64,000 nucleotides of DNA, taken from the NCBI GenBank assembly GCA_949316495.1, contig OX439002.1:54525531-54589530 (forward strand), read 5' to 3'. Position numbers and translations under genes: made by a program. Within the stretch, counting starts at the first letter, position 1. Each line of letters begins with the position of its first letter. Below, piece by piece: positions 39,501 through 51,996 of the stretch. This DNA comes from Amphiduros pacificus. Its lineage: Eukaryota; Annelida; Polychaeta; Phyllodocida; Hesionidae. The notes under the pieces are model-generated. The model saw nothing but the letters and a program-made list of their open reading frames with translations. It was not told the origin of the DNA and searched no databases.

Positions 39501-40523
39501 TGAAAATATGTGGAATACAAACCCCAGTTTAATATATTCTGGTGATTCGATATGTATCATATTTGATGATTCAAGATATATTATATCTGACAATGCATAT
39601 ATTATGTTCCAGGCCTAGATATTGTGTCCTGCATATTCACAGCACTGTCCATTATTGCTTTTGACAAGGCGCTGAATTCATATTGTTTAAAGTGCTGAAA
39701 TTTTCAGTTGAGCATATGAGCAAATTTTCAAATAGGTTTAACAAAGATTGCATTTTATCTTAAAAATTATTTCAGATTTAAAGTTTCAAAGAGAGTTTTA
39801 AAGGTTACAGGCAAGTTTTGCTAAAGCAAGTTTTGAAGGCTTTGTCTCTTATGTTTATAATGCAGACATGTCTAATAGAAACTTGCCATATTGAATGCAC
39901 AAACAACTTGTTCCCTTGAGAAGAGAATATGCATAAACACATAGACAATCCTGACAGTCATGTTGTTGTCAGTATTGAAATAATGGCATGCCAACATATT
40001 CATGCACATTTCCTGAATAGGAGAATTCCTAATAGGTGGATTTGTCTATCGTACTTTTTTGTCTTCTCTGACACACAGCTATTTTTTTATTATTTAAAAA
40101 AAAAATTTTTTTTTACAATAGTATATAATGCCTTGTTGCCTGACACTGAGGTAAACTTCCATCCAAATTTGCGGCCTTAGAAAAGCATTAGCTTCTTTAC
40201 AGCATAGGTTTCAATAAATGCTTCTTGTTTAGTTTATTTATTGAATGTCTTGCTTATTACTGATATTGAATGATATAAAACAAAGCAACAGACAGCTTTG
40301 TTTTGTCACATATTTAAACAAGAGGCTGGCATCGGTTAATAGAGTGCAAAGCTGTGTCTGTTGCATAGCAAGATGTGGCAGCAAAACTTTAAAACTTCAG
40401 TAAGATTTCAACAGATAAAACAGATATTATGTTGCATATCGAATTGGGGGGAAATTAACCCAAAATAATGGCTATATAAATGCAGATATGAAAATATATA
40501 TTTATCTTTTTAATAATACTAAG
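36575..40523. other. Mostly AT-rich non-coding
   Basis: Poly(T) at 38308-38326. Balanced patches lie at about 38530-38850 and 38930-39200. No exon, RNA gene or mobile element is recognised. Confidence 0.5.
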
Positions 40524-40939
40524 ATTGGCACACATACATCCAGTTTGCTTACCAATCACAGAAACTGACACAGCGGAAGTAATTATTTTCAACCAATCAG
40601 AGACCAACTCTCTGCGCTCATTTGCAAGTGGATAGTAATAATGGTAGGAGATGGACATCTGTCGGCATTTTGACATCACCAAACTCCAGGAATTGTTGGA
40701 ATATGTCCACATTTCAGGTTTGTTTAAAGTAGTAACACTTTCCTCATCCAGTGGAAATTGATTGACAGCCCAATCACATTGCTTAAAAACAACAAGAGGA
40801 AGTCTGTTGCAGGATAAGCAAAGACAACGTCACTGACTGATCAAGCAGCAACTTGATCATTCAGTGGCTAGTATATAAAAAGATCCTTGCCCATGCCATC
40901 TCCTGGAATTTGCATCCATTTGGTGTTTGATTGGTGAGT
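40524..40939 (+). promoter_or_regulatory. Promoter-like cluster: CCAAT boxes, TATA box, donor
   Basis: Three + strand CCAATCA boxes (40552, 40593, 40770) and an ETS-like GCGGAAGT (40572) precede a 15-bp hairpin (40831-40866) and a strong TATA element TATATAAAAA (40872-40881). About 30 bases downstream would be a start near 40902, followed by an octamer ATTTGCAT (40908-40915) and a consensus donor GTGAGT at 40934. This would suit a very short first exon of an internal or nested + strand transcript. All motifs are seen; promoter activity is inferred, and chance assembly in AT-rich DNA is possible. Confidence 0.3.
40831..40866. other. 15-bp stem hairpin next to the TATA box
   Basis: CACTGACTGATCAAG (40831-40845) pairs with CTTGATCATTCAGTG (40852-40866), 14 of 15 positions, around the 6-nt loop CAGCAA. 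It ends 6 bases before the TATA element. Confidence 0.6.
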
Positions 40940-43917
40940 AGCAGACATTGTGGTGTCTGTTCTCACAGGATTGTCAACAGCTGAGCAAATGGAGAGAAAA
41001 AAGTAGGCACATTTATCCGGCGTGGCACCCGCGGCTGACCTTTGAAGTGCTGTTTAATTGCATTAGGAGTACTTCACAAATGGTATGCGGTGCTGTCTGT
41101 GATGGCCAGATGTGGTCAAGTGCCAGTGTCAAGTGTGGAGATACAACTTGCCACCTTGTCCAGCTCCCACTTACAGCTATTAGGGCCCCCCACATCACAC
41201 ACTCCACGCCCCATTCACCTGAATGCTAAATGAATCCGCCATCATCATTGACAAATGGAATACCGCTGCCAAGTACAAAATGTCCTGATGTAAACATTTA
41301 TCTGCGAGGTAATGTAAATGATTTCAGCTTGCAATGCGCAGAAGAATGGCCGTGATGATTGATAAGCCATATTTTTGCTTATCTCTGTATAAAACATACA
41401 ACACATGTACATAAATGCAACAAATGAGCGCATAGATTCAGACAATACCAGCGCATGCCGTTATAAAACACATACCAGCATATATATTGGCGATGAATTA
41501 TACAGGTGGCACTGAGGCATGCAGTTACAATGCCATTGTTGATCGTTGCCATTATTCTATTGTTGGCCGATATCCACTGTATGAAAGTCACAAAGTCATT
41601 GTAAAACAGAAGGCTGCAGATAATGAGTCGGTGTTTGCAGAGTGATCAGGATGGTGATCGTACAAGCCCCGGTGAGCATGTCGGGATCAGCCCAGGCCAC
41701 AGAAACACAGATGCAGTAATTAGCATATGAGGATGGCCATGAAAGACATTTACAATGCTTCCTGTTGTTGTGTATAAGGTTGAATCCACTGCATTGTGTA
41801 AGTGGATTAGGGATTAGGGTTGATGTGAACGTAAGATATAATTATTCCAGGAATCTTTTCCCACTCGTGATCTTTAATGCAGAAATGGGAGGAGATAAAT
41901 ACATGTATATGGCTTTTGTTGACATCCTGCAGATTATATTAAAATATATGAAGATATGAATTGTCTTGATGCATGTATTGTGCCCGTGAGACATGTTTTT
42001 ACTCAAGTTTACTTAATTTATACTCGGCGGGAATTCTATTTAGATGACCGAACATAAGCTAAAGATTCTTTCAAGACTTGTGCAAGACACTCTCATTTTT
42101 GTGCACATGTTTCAACATGTGTAACTTTCCCTGCTTGGAGCATATCGTAACAATCTATGCAGCTAATATGAAAAATATTGATTAAAGTGTCGTTGGGGGC
42201 ATTTGAAATCATTTATGGGACTGCTGTAAGTTACTGTTTATTTGATGTGTGTTTGTCTGTCATTGAGTAAGGAAATGATGCAAGACATCCTGGAAGGATA
42301 CAAGTCGCTTTCAATTAGAAATGCCTCGCAACTATTTAGAGCTGCACTTCCTCGGGATATTTCCTCACTAATTTTTTCCCAAGGTGCAAAGAATGACCGA
42401 TTTGAGTTGTAGCGAACGCCAGGACCTGTGGATCGAGGCATGCTTGATGAATGGCTAAAAGCAGTGTGGAGGACGGAGTGAGTCGGGCTTCATCATATCC
42501 TCATAGTGCACAAGCTTATCCTCCGAGCATCAACTGGATACTCCAGTCAAAGCTGTTAATTACCTCCCATCTTACCAACCAGGCTAGCCTCGAAAAAAAA
42601 AAAAAAAAACACCCCGCCAGACATGTAATTTTCTTAATGAAGATGACTTGCCCTCCCAACTGGTGAAGCCTGATTAGACTTTAGCTAGAGAACTCAGAAA
42701 AAAAAATCCATGCCTGAGAACTACCCTACCGAAAAAGTAATTTTAGAATAAATAGGATTGTTGAGATGGAAAGTAATATTTGATAGTATTGCTTTGCTGC
42801 TACCACAGTGTTTGTTTGTGGGGTTTGTGCTAGGTATAATAGCAGCAGTGATGAACATTTTAGGATACAGAGAGAGGGCTATTTTACAATGAAACATTAT
42901 AAATGGGAGTATTAAATGGGTGGGATCGGTGTTGAATATACTGTGTGGTCTATGGGCATTCTGCAGAGGATTGGAAGCACTTTGGAGAGCAGGGCCTGCC
43001 CATAATGGGAAAGTCTGCTGCACAAATAGCCGGCTCAAATTGGATGTGTTAAAGACAGCCAATAAAATGTTCAATTTTCTGGCTTGATAAGCACGAAAAT
43101 GGGTTTGCCTTGCTCATCAGGTGAGGCAAAAGAGAGGGGAAAAAATCTGTAAAAAATGCGAAAAGGAAAGGAAATGACAGGATTTTAGATGGGTGTTTAT
43201 ATTGGCAGGAAGGACCTTATGATGGAGGGAGACTTCTATGATAGATGATCTGCCATACATCAACACTCCACAGCATATCCACTCATTTCACAGAACCTGC
43301 CCAATTGTTATAATGGCCACATCTGCAGACAAAAAAAAAACTCAATTATTGTTCTGTTATGCCCAGTAAATATTTCCTGTTTTTCTTTCTTCGAAAGATG
43401 TCTCATATTCTATTCTCAGATTCACAATTACATCAAAATCTGAAGAGATATTGTTTTGACTTTTTCTGCAGAACTGTTCTAGTCTATATCAATGAGGAAC
43501 ATGACATGGGTAAGCATTTTAACTATAAAGTCAATCAACTAGGTGGGGGTAGGGGAGATGCTGTGATTATATATATGCCGACTTGAGCTCAGACATTGTG
43601 CTGGTCGTGAGAGTAACAGTTTAGTATTGCCGATGTGACAAGAGATAGCGGTGGAGAAGCGTCATACTTCAAAGCCACCCCTACATCCTTCTCTCGAACA
43701 CCAGGCTTCAAAAACCCTCCCAAAAGGCAGACTAGCCTTTCATCTAGTCATATTGGCGTTCCTTGGACACCTTACATCCCGGAATGTAGCCGTCACAACA
43801 CATCCCTCATATCCGGCCAAACACCGGCTGCACTTTCAACACTCTCTGCGTTGTACCACATGTGAAGAGCTCAGTTTTGACTTGTTAATATGAGCACAGT
43901 ATCATGAGGTTTTTACC
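40940..43917. other. Mixed non-coding with balanced patches
   Basis: Balanced patches lie at about 40940-41230, 42230-42700 and 43580-43880. Also a poly(A) run (42593-42609), a p53-family-like site (42103-42122) and a weaker ratchet-like junction CATCAG|GTGAGG at 43120/43121. No exon is recognised. Confidence 0.5.
42103..42122. promoter_or_regulatory. p53-family-like double half-site
   Basis: GCACATGTTT followed without spacer by CAACATGTGT. Both halves keep the CATG core and together match 17 of 20 positions of RRRCWWGYYY x2. An 8-bp inverted repeat CACATGTT/AACATGTG is centred here. Could be chance. Confidence 0.25.
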
Positions 43918-44310
43918 TATGTATACCATACCATAGCATAGCTTCTGCAGTGGGAGGGATGAAGTTTTCTGTCATTCTGTCTGTCCGTCAGTGTTGATTT
44001 TCTCCCCTAAAACTATTAGTCAGAGTTCTTAGTCATTTACAGGTAAGATGCTCTATTTTTCAGTGGACCAATTCTATCTATTGTCATTTTTTAATAACAT
44101 GACAAACATTAGCTATTGAGAATCAAGATAACTTTAATATGTAATATGCATTTTGATTGCCTGAAATTATCATTTTCTCAAATCTGCTCAGGGAACGGAT
44201 TTAAATGATCATTTATGGAGCAATATGTAGGCATTTTCAGAAAATGTTTAGAAACCAAAAAAAAAAAAACAATGATCATCACAGTTCTAAGGCCATTAGC
44301 CTATGTTTAT
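43918..44310. repeat. Dispersed repeat family, copy B
   Basis: Second copy of the element at 5383-5815, in the same orientation, with the shared blocks in the same order. A CAG-less junction TTTACAG|GTAAGA at about 44041 lies in a part that copy A lacks, so it is not a shared property of the family. Confidence 0.75.
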
Positions 44311-45300
44311 TTCATGATTGGTTCCACCTGAACCCAGCACAGATATCTGAATCATGCGCTGGCCAAGTTTAGTTGTGTGAAAAATGCATATTTTATGCTC
44401 TTCTGTCTTGCTTTACATCCTACCATCTCTCGTGTTCTGACTGGAAGAGAATCATCGTTGATTATAGCACTGCCGCAAATCCAAGTTGATTATTTTAGAT
44501 GATAATATTGGCACCTCACATGGGACATTTGTTGGTGGTAGTTGGAAAGTGAAAGGTAAAGTGTATTACAGTTGCACTGGAATGTACCGAGTTCGGGAGG
44601 CTGAGGTGCATTAGACACATTGCCAGCTCGTCTCATACTGTGAACGTGTATCCAGACCATTATAAGGTCCCTATATGGTGAGAAAAGGCCCTCTCATATG
44701 AACATAATGAAGGTTTCTCATGTAATGCATTAGAATTTAAGGAATATGTGGCAGCCATCGTAGTGTTAGTTTGATCGTATATTAGCATGGCAAGGACAGC
44801 TCAGTCCTATTACTGAAAAGCTACCCATCTAATATAGGCTAAATGATACCTTACTGTGTTATTGCTGGTGTTGACAGCAACAATTTTATATACATTACAA
44901 TGTAAGTCTAGACCTATTGAAGTGTCGGGGACACTTTTTTTTATTTCATACATTTATCATGATTATAGATTTGATGATACTTGAAACCCTGAGATAAGTC
45001 TAATAAAGTTATTAAATGTCATTTTTATAACGAATATTTCAATGTTGAGATTAGATTATTTGGATGAAATTATTTGGACTTTGTATTTAATGTCATAAAT
45101 GAGGTAATGATGAAAATATTTTTTGCCTCAAAATAAAATACCAAATGCAGAGTGTTTTTAAATGGTACAAAAAAAGTCAGGCAGTAGAGTATTCTTTCCT
45201 TTTAATAGCATAACCTCATAATGCTCTACGAGAATTAAGCACCACAATTAATGTTACAGGTCAGCGTGATTGTTTAGCTGTTTGAAAAAAGCAAATTCAG
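44311..45300. other. Non-coding
   Basis: 44500-44760 is somewhat balanced and the rest AT-rich. Nothing recognised. Confidence 0.5.
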
Positions 45301-46385
45301 CTGAGGTGAAGTGGCATGGTGGAAAATGTGTATATTTATTATAAGGATACGACTGCTCATTGACAATGGGAGCGGGCTCAGTTTAGTGCCTTCCCTTTCC
45401 TCCCAGTGTCAGCCAGCCTGGCCAATGCTATTACCCATCAAAGAACAAACTTGGGTGACAGGAAATTATGGCATAAATGTCCAGGCTAACCTTATTTTCT
45501 GCATTCAGTCTTGTGAAGAAATCAGTTTACACCACTCCAAGGCTGCTTTGCCCCAGTGTCACACTTTCTTTTCTCCTTCTCTCTTCTTTTTGGTAGTTTT
45601 ATTTTTTTTGTCACAATGACTCATGTTGATTGCATTGAGGGATTTTGGTAAGTGTACCAGTTTCTTGGAGTAGAATTCAAGTGACTTAATTGGACAAGAC
45701 AAGAGCTGGAGTTCTTTCTTCTGATTTACATCATGGGGATGCCCATATACATTTTTCAATGAATGTTTTATGACATGATTTAGATTTTATCGATGGTCTG
45801 CCATACCATAGAATAGCGTTATTCTTGGGGAAAAAAATGTTGGACTATCTTTTAACAGGAGAGAGGTATCAATCTTGTGATTACAATATAAGGTCAAAAT
45901 GGTCGCATATTAACAACTTCCTGTGGAGCGGCTGTTCATTAAATCGGCAGAAATTTGCCGTGGTGTAATGTGTGTGAGAGCAGTGGTAATCAGCGGGAAG
46001 CGGTCCAAGATCTGGCAGCCACAGAAGATGCTACAGTTGTCATTATCGCAGCCCGTGCCGAGAGGCCACTGGAGGAGAGTGAACGCACTGCCACAGGAGA
46101 ACATACAGTGCCATCATCTCATGATAGATAGGCAGATAGAAAGTTGCCTGATGGCTTTATTAGGTAGGCAAAAAAACAAGAGAGAAGGACTCATTATCTG
46201 GCGAGACTCAGACATATTCATTACTCGTTCCCCGCGCTGCCTTTCCCGTCGTAGCTGGCGAGGAATACTCATCATGGCCCATTGTTTCTTTCATGTGCCA
46301 AGGTGCAGAGAGAGAGAAGTTGCTCATGTAACCAGCTATATCCGCGACATGGATACCGCCTCCTCAAGTAGATCGTAAGTCTTTT
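45301..46385. other. Base-balanced, conserved-looking blocks
   Basis: The block at 45905-46380 is markedly richer in CpG and GC than its flanks and repeat-free. A + strand frame of 151 codons spans 45923-46378 without any recognised domain or credible splice context. Candidate enhancer. Confidence 0.35.
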
Positions 46386-47584
46386 GATTAGGCCTCCAGA
46401 AAGCAGTTCAAGGACAAGGACATTTAATAAACAATGCCTCACTCGTAGCAAATTGATAAATATATCTTCTTCTCTTTTCTTAATATAGCGCTCCCCCTCC
46501 CAGGGACATTAAGATTGTTGATTTAGGCTCATATTCTGAAACGGCAAACTTACTTGAGTAGATAGGATTACATTCTTGGGTGTCACCAGGTGAATTGCAA
46601 TTGAAATAATATCCAATCTATCAGATATAGAGAAACTACAGCTTTAATATTTCTCAAATAGATGTGTGAAATATTGATTATATATGCCTAGTAACCATAT
46701 ATTATATTACACGGTTTTTCTAAAAGATATGGGCTTGGTTATAAATTGACAAAATAGACATGAAAGTATTCTGATTAAGGCCAGAAAAATGTCTAAAGAC
46801 TTGTGGTATGAGCTTGAAGCTCGGAAGTATAGGATGAGCCAAAGTTAAACTTGGAGTTCCTGCATTCCTGGGGGAGAGGAAGTTGCTAAGGGCTATATCC
46901 AATGCAAAGCCCTTATAAATGCCTGCATGTTTTTGCCCATATATTGTGTTGGTAGGAAAACCCTGCTAGGCCAGCTCTGCCTGAAGGTTCCCAGATGGAA
47001 TTCAATCTTTCAGAGAAGTAAACCCTCCATTTTTATTTATCATGATTAAAAGGCAATCTTTATTTATCATAAGTTTAAAATGTGACAGTATCATGAAATA
47101 GGCTTTGGCCAATGTTAAAATTCTCCGACCCTTATCTTTTTCTCAATTTTTCTATATGGTGAAATGTTTTGAATATTGCAATAGTGCCTGCGGTTTCTTT
47201 CGCGTTATCTATGAGCTGGCATTCAAAGCAGTATAGTGTATGTATGTGGTAGATATAAGAGAGGGACATATGATGTTTAGTACTGGTGCATGATGGGAGA
47301 AGACTCGAGCATGTTTGTGTCAGGTCAGAATGTGGATGACTGACCTGGGAATACGAGGTAAGCCCCGACATAGACTGTCCACGCGTAGCAGCCACGTCTC
47401 AGCCGCACATGATGAATGGCGCACACCAGAACCAGTATCCTGTGCACAGAGCAGACAGTGGTCGGGTGATCACTCGATCATGTCTGCGGGCTGCCAGGGG
47501 TAGTGACAGGTCCTGTGCTCCCAGGTAGACTCCTGACTCCACCAGCCACACACTCATTCACATACCCGGACAATTACACGGCTC
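46386..47584. other. Non-coding
   Basis: AT-rich to 46740, balanced at 46740-46990 and again from 47280 up to the minisatellite. Inverted CAGGTCAG/CTGACCTG arms lie at 47321-47347 with an 11-nt spacer. No exon is recognised. Confidence 0.5.
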
Positions 47585-47850
47585 CACCGAGCTCTCACCG
47601 TGCACTGCCGAGCTCTCACTGTGCACCGCCGAGCTCTCACCATGCACTGCTGAGCTCTCACCGTGCACCGCCGAGCTCTCACCGTACACCGCCGAGCTCT
47701 CACCGTGCACCGCCGAGCTCTCACTGTGCACTGCCGAGCTCTCACCAAGCTCTCACTGTGCACTGCCGAGCTCTCACCGTGCACCGCAGAGCTCTCACTG
47801 TGCACCGCCAAGCTCTCACCGTGCACCAATGGGCTCTCACTGTGCTCACC
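47585..47850. repeat. 21-bp minisatellite, about 12 units
   Basis: The unit is close to GCCGAGCTCTCACCGTGCAC plus one base. Each unit carries two 6-bp palindromes, GAGCTC and GTGCAC. One unit is shortened near 47745 and the last are diverged. The 21-bp period keeps several frames open on both strands; these frames are artefacts. Confidence 0.95.
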
Positions 47851-49436
47851 TCACCTTGATCAGCTCCGCTCTCAGAGCCAGGGCAACCAGTTCATCCTGC
47901 AGTGTGCCCTCCTCAGACCTATAGTGGTTGATGATTCTCATTCTGTCTTTTTCTCTCTCTCTTTTACTTTATTTTTATATTTTTTTTATCCTGTAATGAT
48001 GATGTCAGAATCGTCAAGGTAGGCTTGTTGCTGGCTGGTTTTGGTTTAGAAACATATAGAATGTTACATTGTGTTAAAAAAACACAAGAGTTGAGCAATT
48101 CATATATCATCCTTATGTGTAAATTTGTGATACAGTAGCACAAATAATGTTTTAGTGGGGTCATCCATAATTTTTTAGATGGTTCCAATATATACAGAAG
48201 TAGGGAAATGCGTACTTCATCTTGGACCATCAGTGACGTACTGCCAAGATCTCCCAACCTTCTCATGCACGGAAGCCATCGGACACATGCAGTCCGTGGA
48301 CAGGAAATCTAACAAATGTGATTTATCATATGTTGGTACTAGCCAGCGGTGCCAAACAACTTTGGCAACTTGCAAAATGAGGAGGAGAGTGAGCAGAGAA
48401 ATAGCACAGATCAATCACAAATCTACAAATCCAGGGTGAATATCCAAACACTATAATTACACACTCGGTAAGCAGGTCGATAGGCAAAACATCAAGTCCT
48501 TGAATGGAAGACAATTCCTCATTGCTTTTGGTGATAGCTTCTTAATTAAAGGGACTTGTTTTTTTTAATCCAGTAAGAGTGTTACATCTATTTGTCAAAA
48601 CATGTGCTGGCTGTCTGTGGTAGATTTGGAAACCCTCCAGCACATTTAAATATCAGGGGATAGAAAAAAGTCTATCATATTCCTCATCCATGTTGCAAAA
48701 GACGCTACTTTGCCAACAGGCATGTTTTGCTTGCTTTTTTTTAAATTTTCAAAATGAGATTCCATTTTTGTTATCCGAGATGTTTTTGTGTCAAGATTTT
48801 CAATAAGAAAAAGAGCCACACAACTGGATCACAATTTAAATGAGTTTCATCCTGTGGTTTTTGTCGGAATTCAGAAGAAAGTGGCTTTTGATACATCAGA
48901 TCTCCTTTCCTTTCTACATAAGAAAATATCTTGTTCCGCAAAAGATGTGCAGCATTATCGTGAAAATCTTGTCCATGTTAGACATCTTGAAGGTGCCGTG
49001 ATAAACATTGCAGCGTGTACCACAACTGTTAAATTCAAAACACACTGATTTTTCATACTAAATTCAAGTCATGAAAATCATTAGGCAAGATTTGGTTAAA
49101 TGTTGCCAAAAATGTGGGCACAGTAAATAGAGTGGGGGCGAGGTATTGACCGGCTTGTTTGATGAGGTTGACTGGTCATTGCTGAAGTTCTATTGAAGTC
49201 CATCATTTGGTCATGGGAGCATTCAATGCATAGAAAATGAGATTCCTTGAATCTGGCGGGTTACTAACCAATATATTTGAGAGATCAAGAATAAATGCGT
49301 TTTTACATTTAAATATTGCAGTAGATTAGATACGTTTATGATGTGTACACCCAGGTGTGTACTTTACATAGGTCTTATGTGGTAAGTCAAGGGGATACAA
49401 AGCAGCAATTTTTCCAGTACACCAAGTACAAAGCTG
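47851..49436. other. Non-coding
   Basis: A balanced patch lies at 48180-48440; the rest is AT-rich. The 86-codon + frame at 48788-49048 has no recognised domain. Confidence 0.5.
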
Positions 49437-49438
49437 TT

Positions 49439-49470
<32 letters not shown>

Positions 49471-49493
49471 TCTTTTTTTTTTGGTTTCTGGTA
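49437..49493. repeat. Poly(T)/GT tract
   Basis: A run of more than 20 T, a short GT run, then a second T run. No target-site duplication is evident. Confidence 0.9.
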
Positions 49494-49629
49494 AACATGT
49501 GCACTAGTTTTCTTTTGTGTAATAAATAATGCATAATGCTCTATAAGTAAAATGGACCATCTTCAATGGAAACGGCCAAAAATCCTGTCTATTTATAACG
49601 GTACACAGGGAAAAAGACCAGTCCTATAA

Positions 49630-50178
49630 GGGGCCGTCCATTGAGTTGAGTGTGGGATGAAAAAGGAAATCAGTTGCAAAGGGGGGAGGGGGGGTCCAGA
49701 GTGCTGTTCATACTTTTTTGTATGCTTATACCCACATATTTGACTTTTCTGGAAGTCAAATGTAATCAGTTCAAATAGGTGTCGGGTAAAGTGTAAACAT
49801 TGTATACAGTATCATGTCTCTCTGTCAGACTCTGTTTACACAGCAATAAATGATCTTCAAATACATGGTCACCCAGAGTGCAATTAACAAGTTGACTACA
49901 TCAGACCTGTTCTCTCTCAACATGCTTTGATATTGAACAGATAAAATAAAATCTATATTTAAAATTGTATTTCTTTGTTTGTTAACTTACAACACATAGT
50001 TATCACATACCGGTATATGAAAAAAAACATGGTACAATTTATGTACATGTCCAAACTGACAAATGTAATGTGTGGGATGACATCTTGGAAAGTTGCATAC
50101 CAGGGGGGAGGGGGGGGTCTAACAGAAAAGGAAGTGAATTTCCTTTTTCATCCCACACTCAATTCAATGGACGGCCCC
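49630..50178. mobile_element. 549-bp MITE-like DNA transposon, TAA target duplication
   Basis: Terminal inverted repeats of about 42 bp begin GGGGCCGTCCATTGA at the left end and are matched at the right end with a single mismatch over about 40 positions. G-rich runs follow inside each end (49681-49693 and 50104-50118). TAA flanks both ends (49627-49629 and 50179-50181). A 3-bp TWA duplication is the habit of PIF/Harbinger elements, so a non-autonomous member of that superfamily is likely. There is no transposase frame. The close match of the ends suggests a fairly young copy. Confidence 0.85.
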
Positions 50179-50181
50179 TAA

Positions 50182-51996
50182 GTGGCCTTTGAGGAAGGCA
50201 GATGGATCTACACAAGGGGCTATTAACATCACTTACCGAGCAAAAAGTACAGATTACCATTATATCAGTCTTAATAGCATTGTCCTCCTTTTCATACCAG
50301 AAAAATGCTGCTTTGTCTGTCGGTGTATATTCCAAACTGTTTTATTTTTTTTTCCACATGAGCATATTGTGCACAAATGTAATGCTGAACAAGCTCATAT
50401 TTTTAAAATTCTGTCAGTTGGTTTGTGTTAACTAAAGGTAATATTTGACGCTAGAAGTGCTGATTGATTGGACTTGTCGTCCAAATTGGGGACCACGCTT
50501 AACAACTGGACTTATTTTAAATCAACAATGTATTAGTACTCTGAATTAAATGAACAGAAACTTTCCTTGATACAGAAGAAAATATCTCTTAATATTTCAA
50601 GTGAGAATTTTATGTCAAATAGAGCTGGAAAAGAAAAGTAGTAGGCATTCCTACTAAGAAAAGATGAAAATTGATATAATTTTAGAAATGGGGTTTTCAT
50701 GTGCAGTCTAATGGCCACTCTTAAAGTATGCCACAAGCATTGTCAGTGGGCTAAATTAACAGACATTCTGAAGGCAGCAATTTTGTTATTGAGATAGTTA
50801 TAGTGTTGGATCTATTGTCATCTAATGGACTATTGTCAAGTACAAGACTTGAGTGACAGATTTAGGCGTTATTATGTCAGGGCCGGTTTGGGAAACTTGT
50901 GCATGTTCAGCATTACAAGATAACAGTCTTGTTTTATTCGTGTACTGGTGAATGTCTTCTCTGTAGAAAACTTGTGTAATAGATCTTTTAAGGAGACAGC
51001 AACATTTTGCCGAGACCTGTTTCCCTTCCTTGAAGCATCATTCACGATGTCACACAAGATACTGCAGGAACATAAAACCTTTCTGTGCTTCTCGGATAGT
51101 TGTCTGCCATTACTTTAGATACCCAGGCCTATTGCATCCTCTTAATTGGTGCTGGGATAAAAATCCTGCAGTCCCAACCCCCCTAAAACTGGTATAAAAG
51201 GTAACAATATCAGTAAAGTAGTAGTAAAGATGCGGAGACTGAAAGACAAGATAATTGGGACCCGGACAACAAGGCTATAAGATGGTGTAACGTGGCATAT
51301 AAATGGCATGGTAATTGCAGCGTTGCCAGGCCTGAGGGGGGTGTGTGGGCTGGCTGTTGTCGAAGATTAGATCAGTGATTGCTGACACAGCCTGCAACCC
51401 TTCTGGCCCATCTTGGACGACATGGCAGGTAATGAAGAGCTTTTTTGGGCAAGTGAATTGTGCGAGTCTTAACGAGGCCTGACCGCATACCGGCCCGCCG
51501 CAGATACCGCCCGAAAACAGACGCCAAATTGTGGTTATACTTCACCCCCTCAGAATATCTGAGATAGCTGCCATGTTTATGATATTATTGTCTGTGGGAA
51601 GATGGTCCTGGTGAATTCGGAGGGAAGAATTATACTTTGTAAACCTGTGAAAAAATACTCGAGCTAACTCATCACTCATCTTATGACGAAAGGTTATCTG
51701 GAGGAAAACATGAGAAATAGTGAAGTAATGGGTGGGATATTTATATTTTGATCTTGACACCCAGGAAGATAGTTGATGTATCCGAAGTGATTTTGTAGCT
51801 TTGCTCCCATCTTGACTTCCGACCCTCGAGAAGAACGTTCAAGTCATTTGTCTATGTATTGGATAATAACCACATTGGCTTTGCTGATTTATGTCGCCTA
51901 ACTTATGCCATTAGATGAAAGGCAAAATGTTGTCCACTTTTTGAATGCACCATCTTCCTTTTAATCAGGACATAACCTGTAGTAAGTGAGCGTATC
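50182..51996. other. Non-coding
   Basis: Mostly AT-rich. 51300-51560 is balanced, with CpGs near 51490-51510. Nothing else is recognised. Confidence 0.5.

Noticed and set aside
44030-44050. TTTACAG|GTAAGA near 44041 as a ratchet site
   Set aside because: It lies inside the dispersed repeat copy B, is absent from copy A, and has a weak pyrimidine tract.
47503-48022. Open frames rich in SSHRAPP-type repeats
   Set aside because: By-product of the 21-bp minisatellite, open on both strands.
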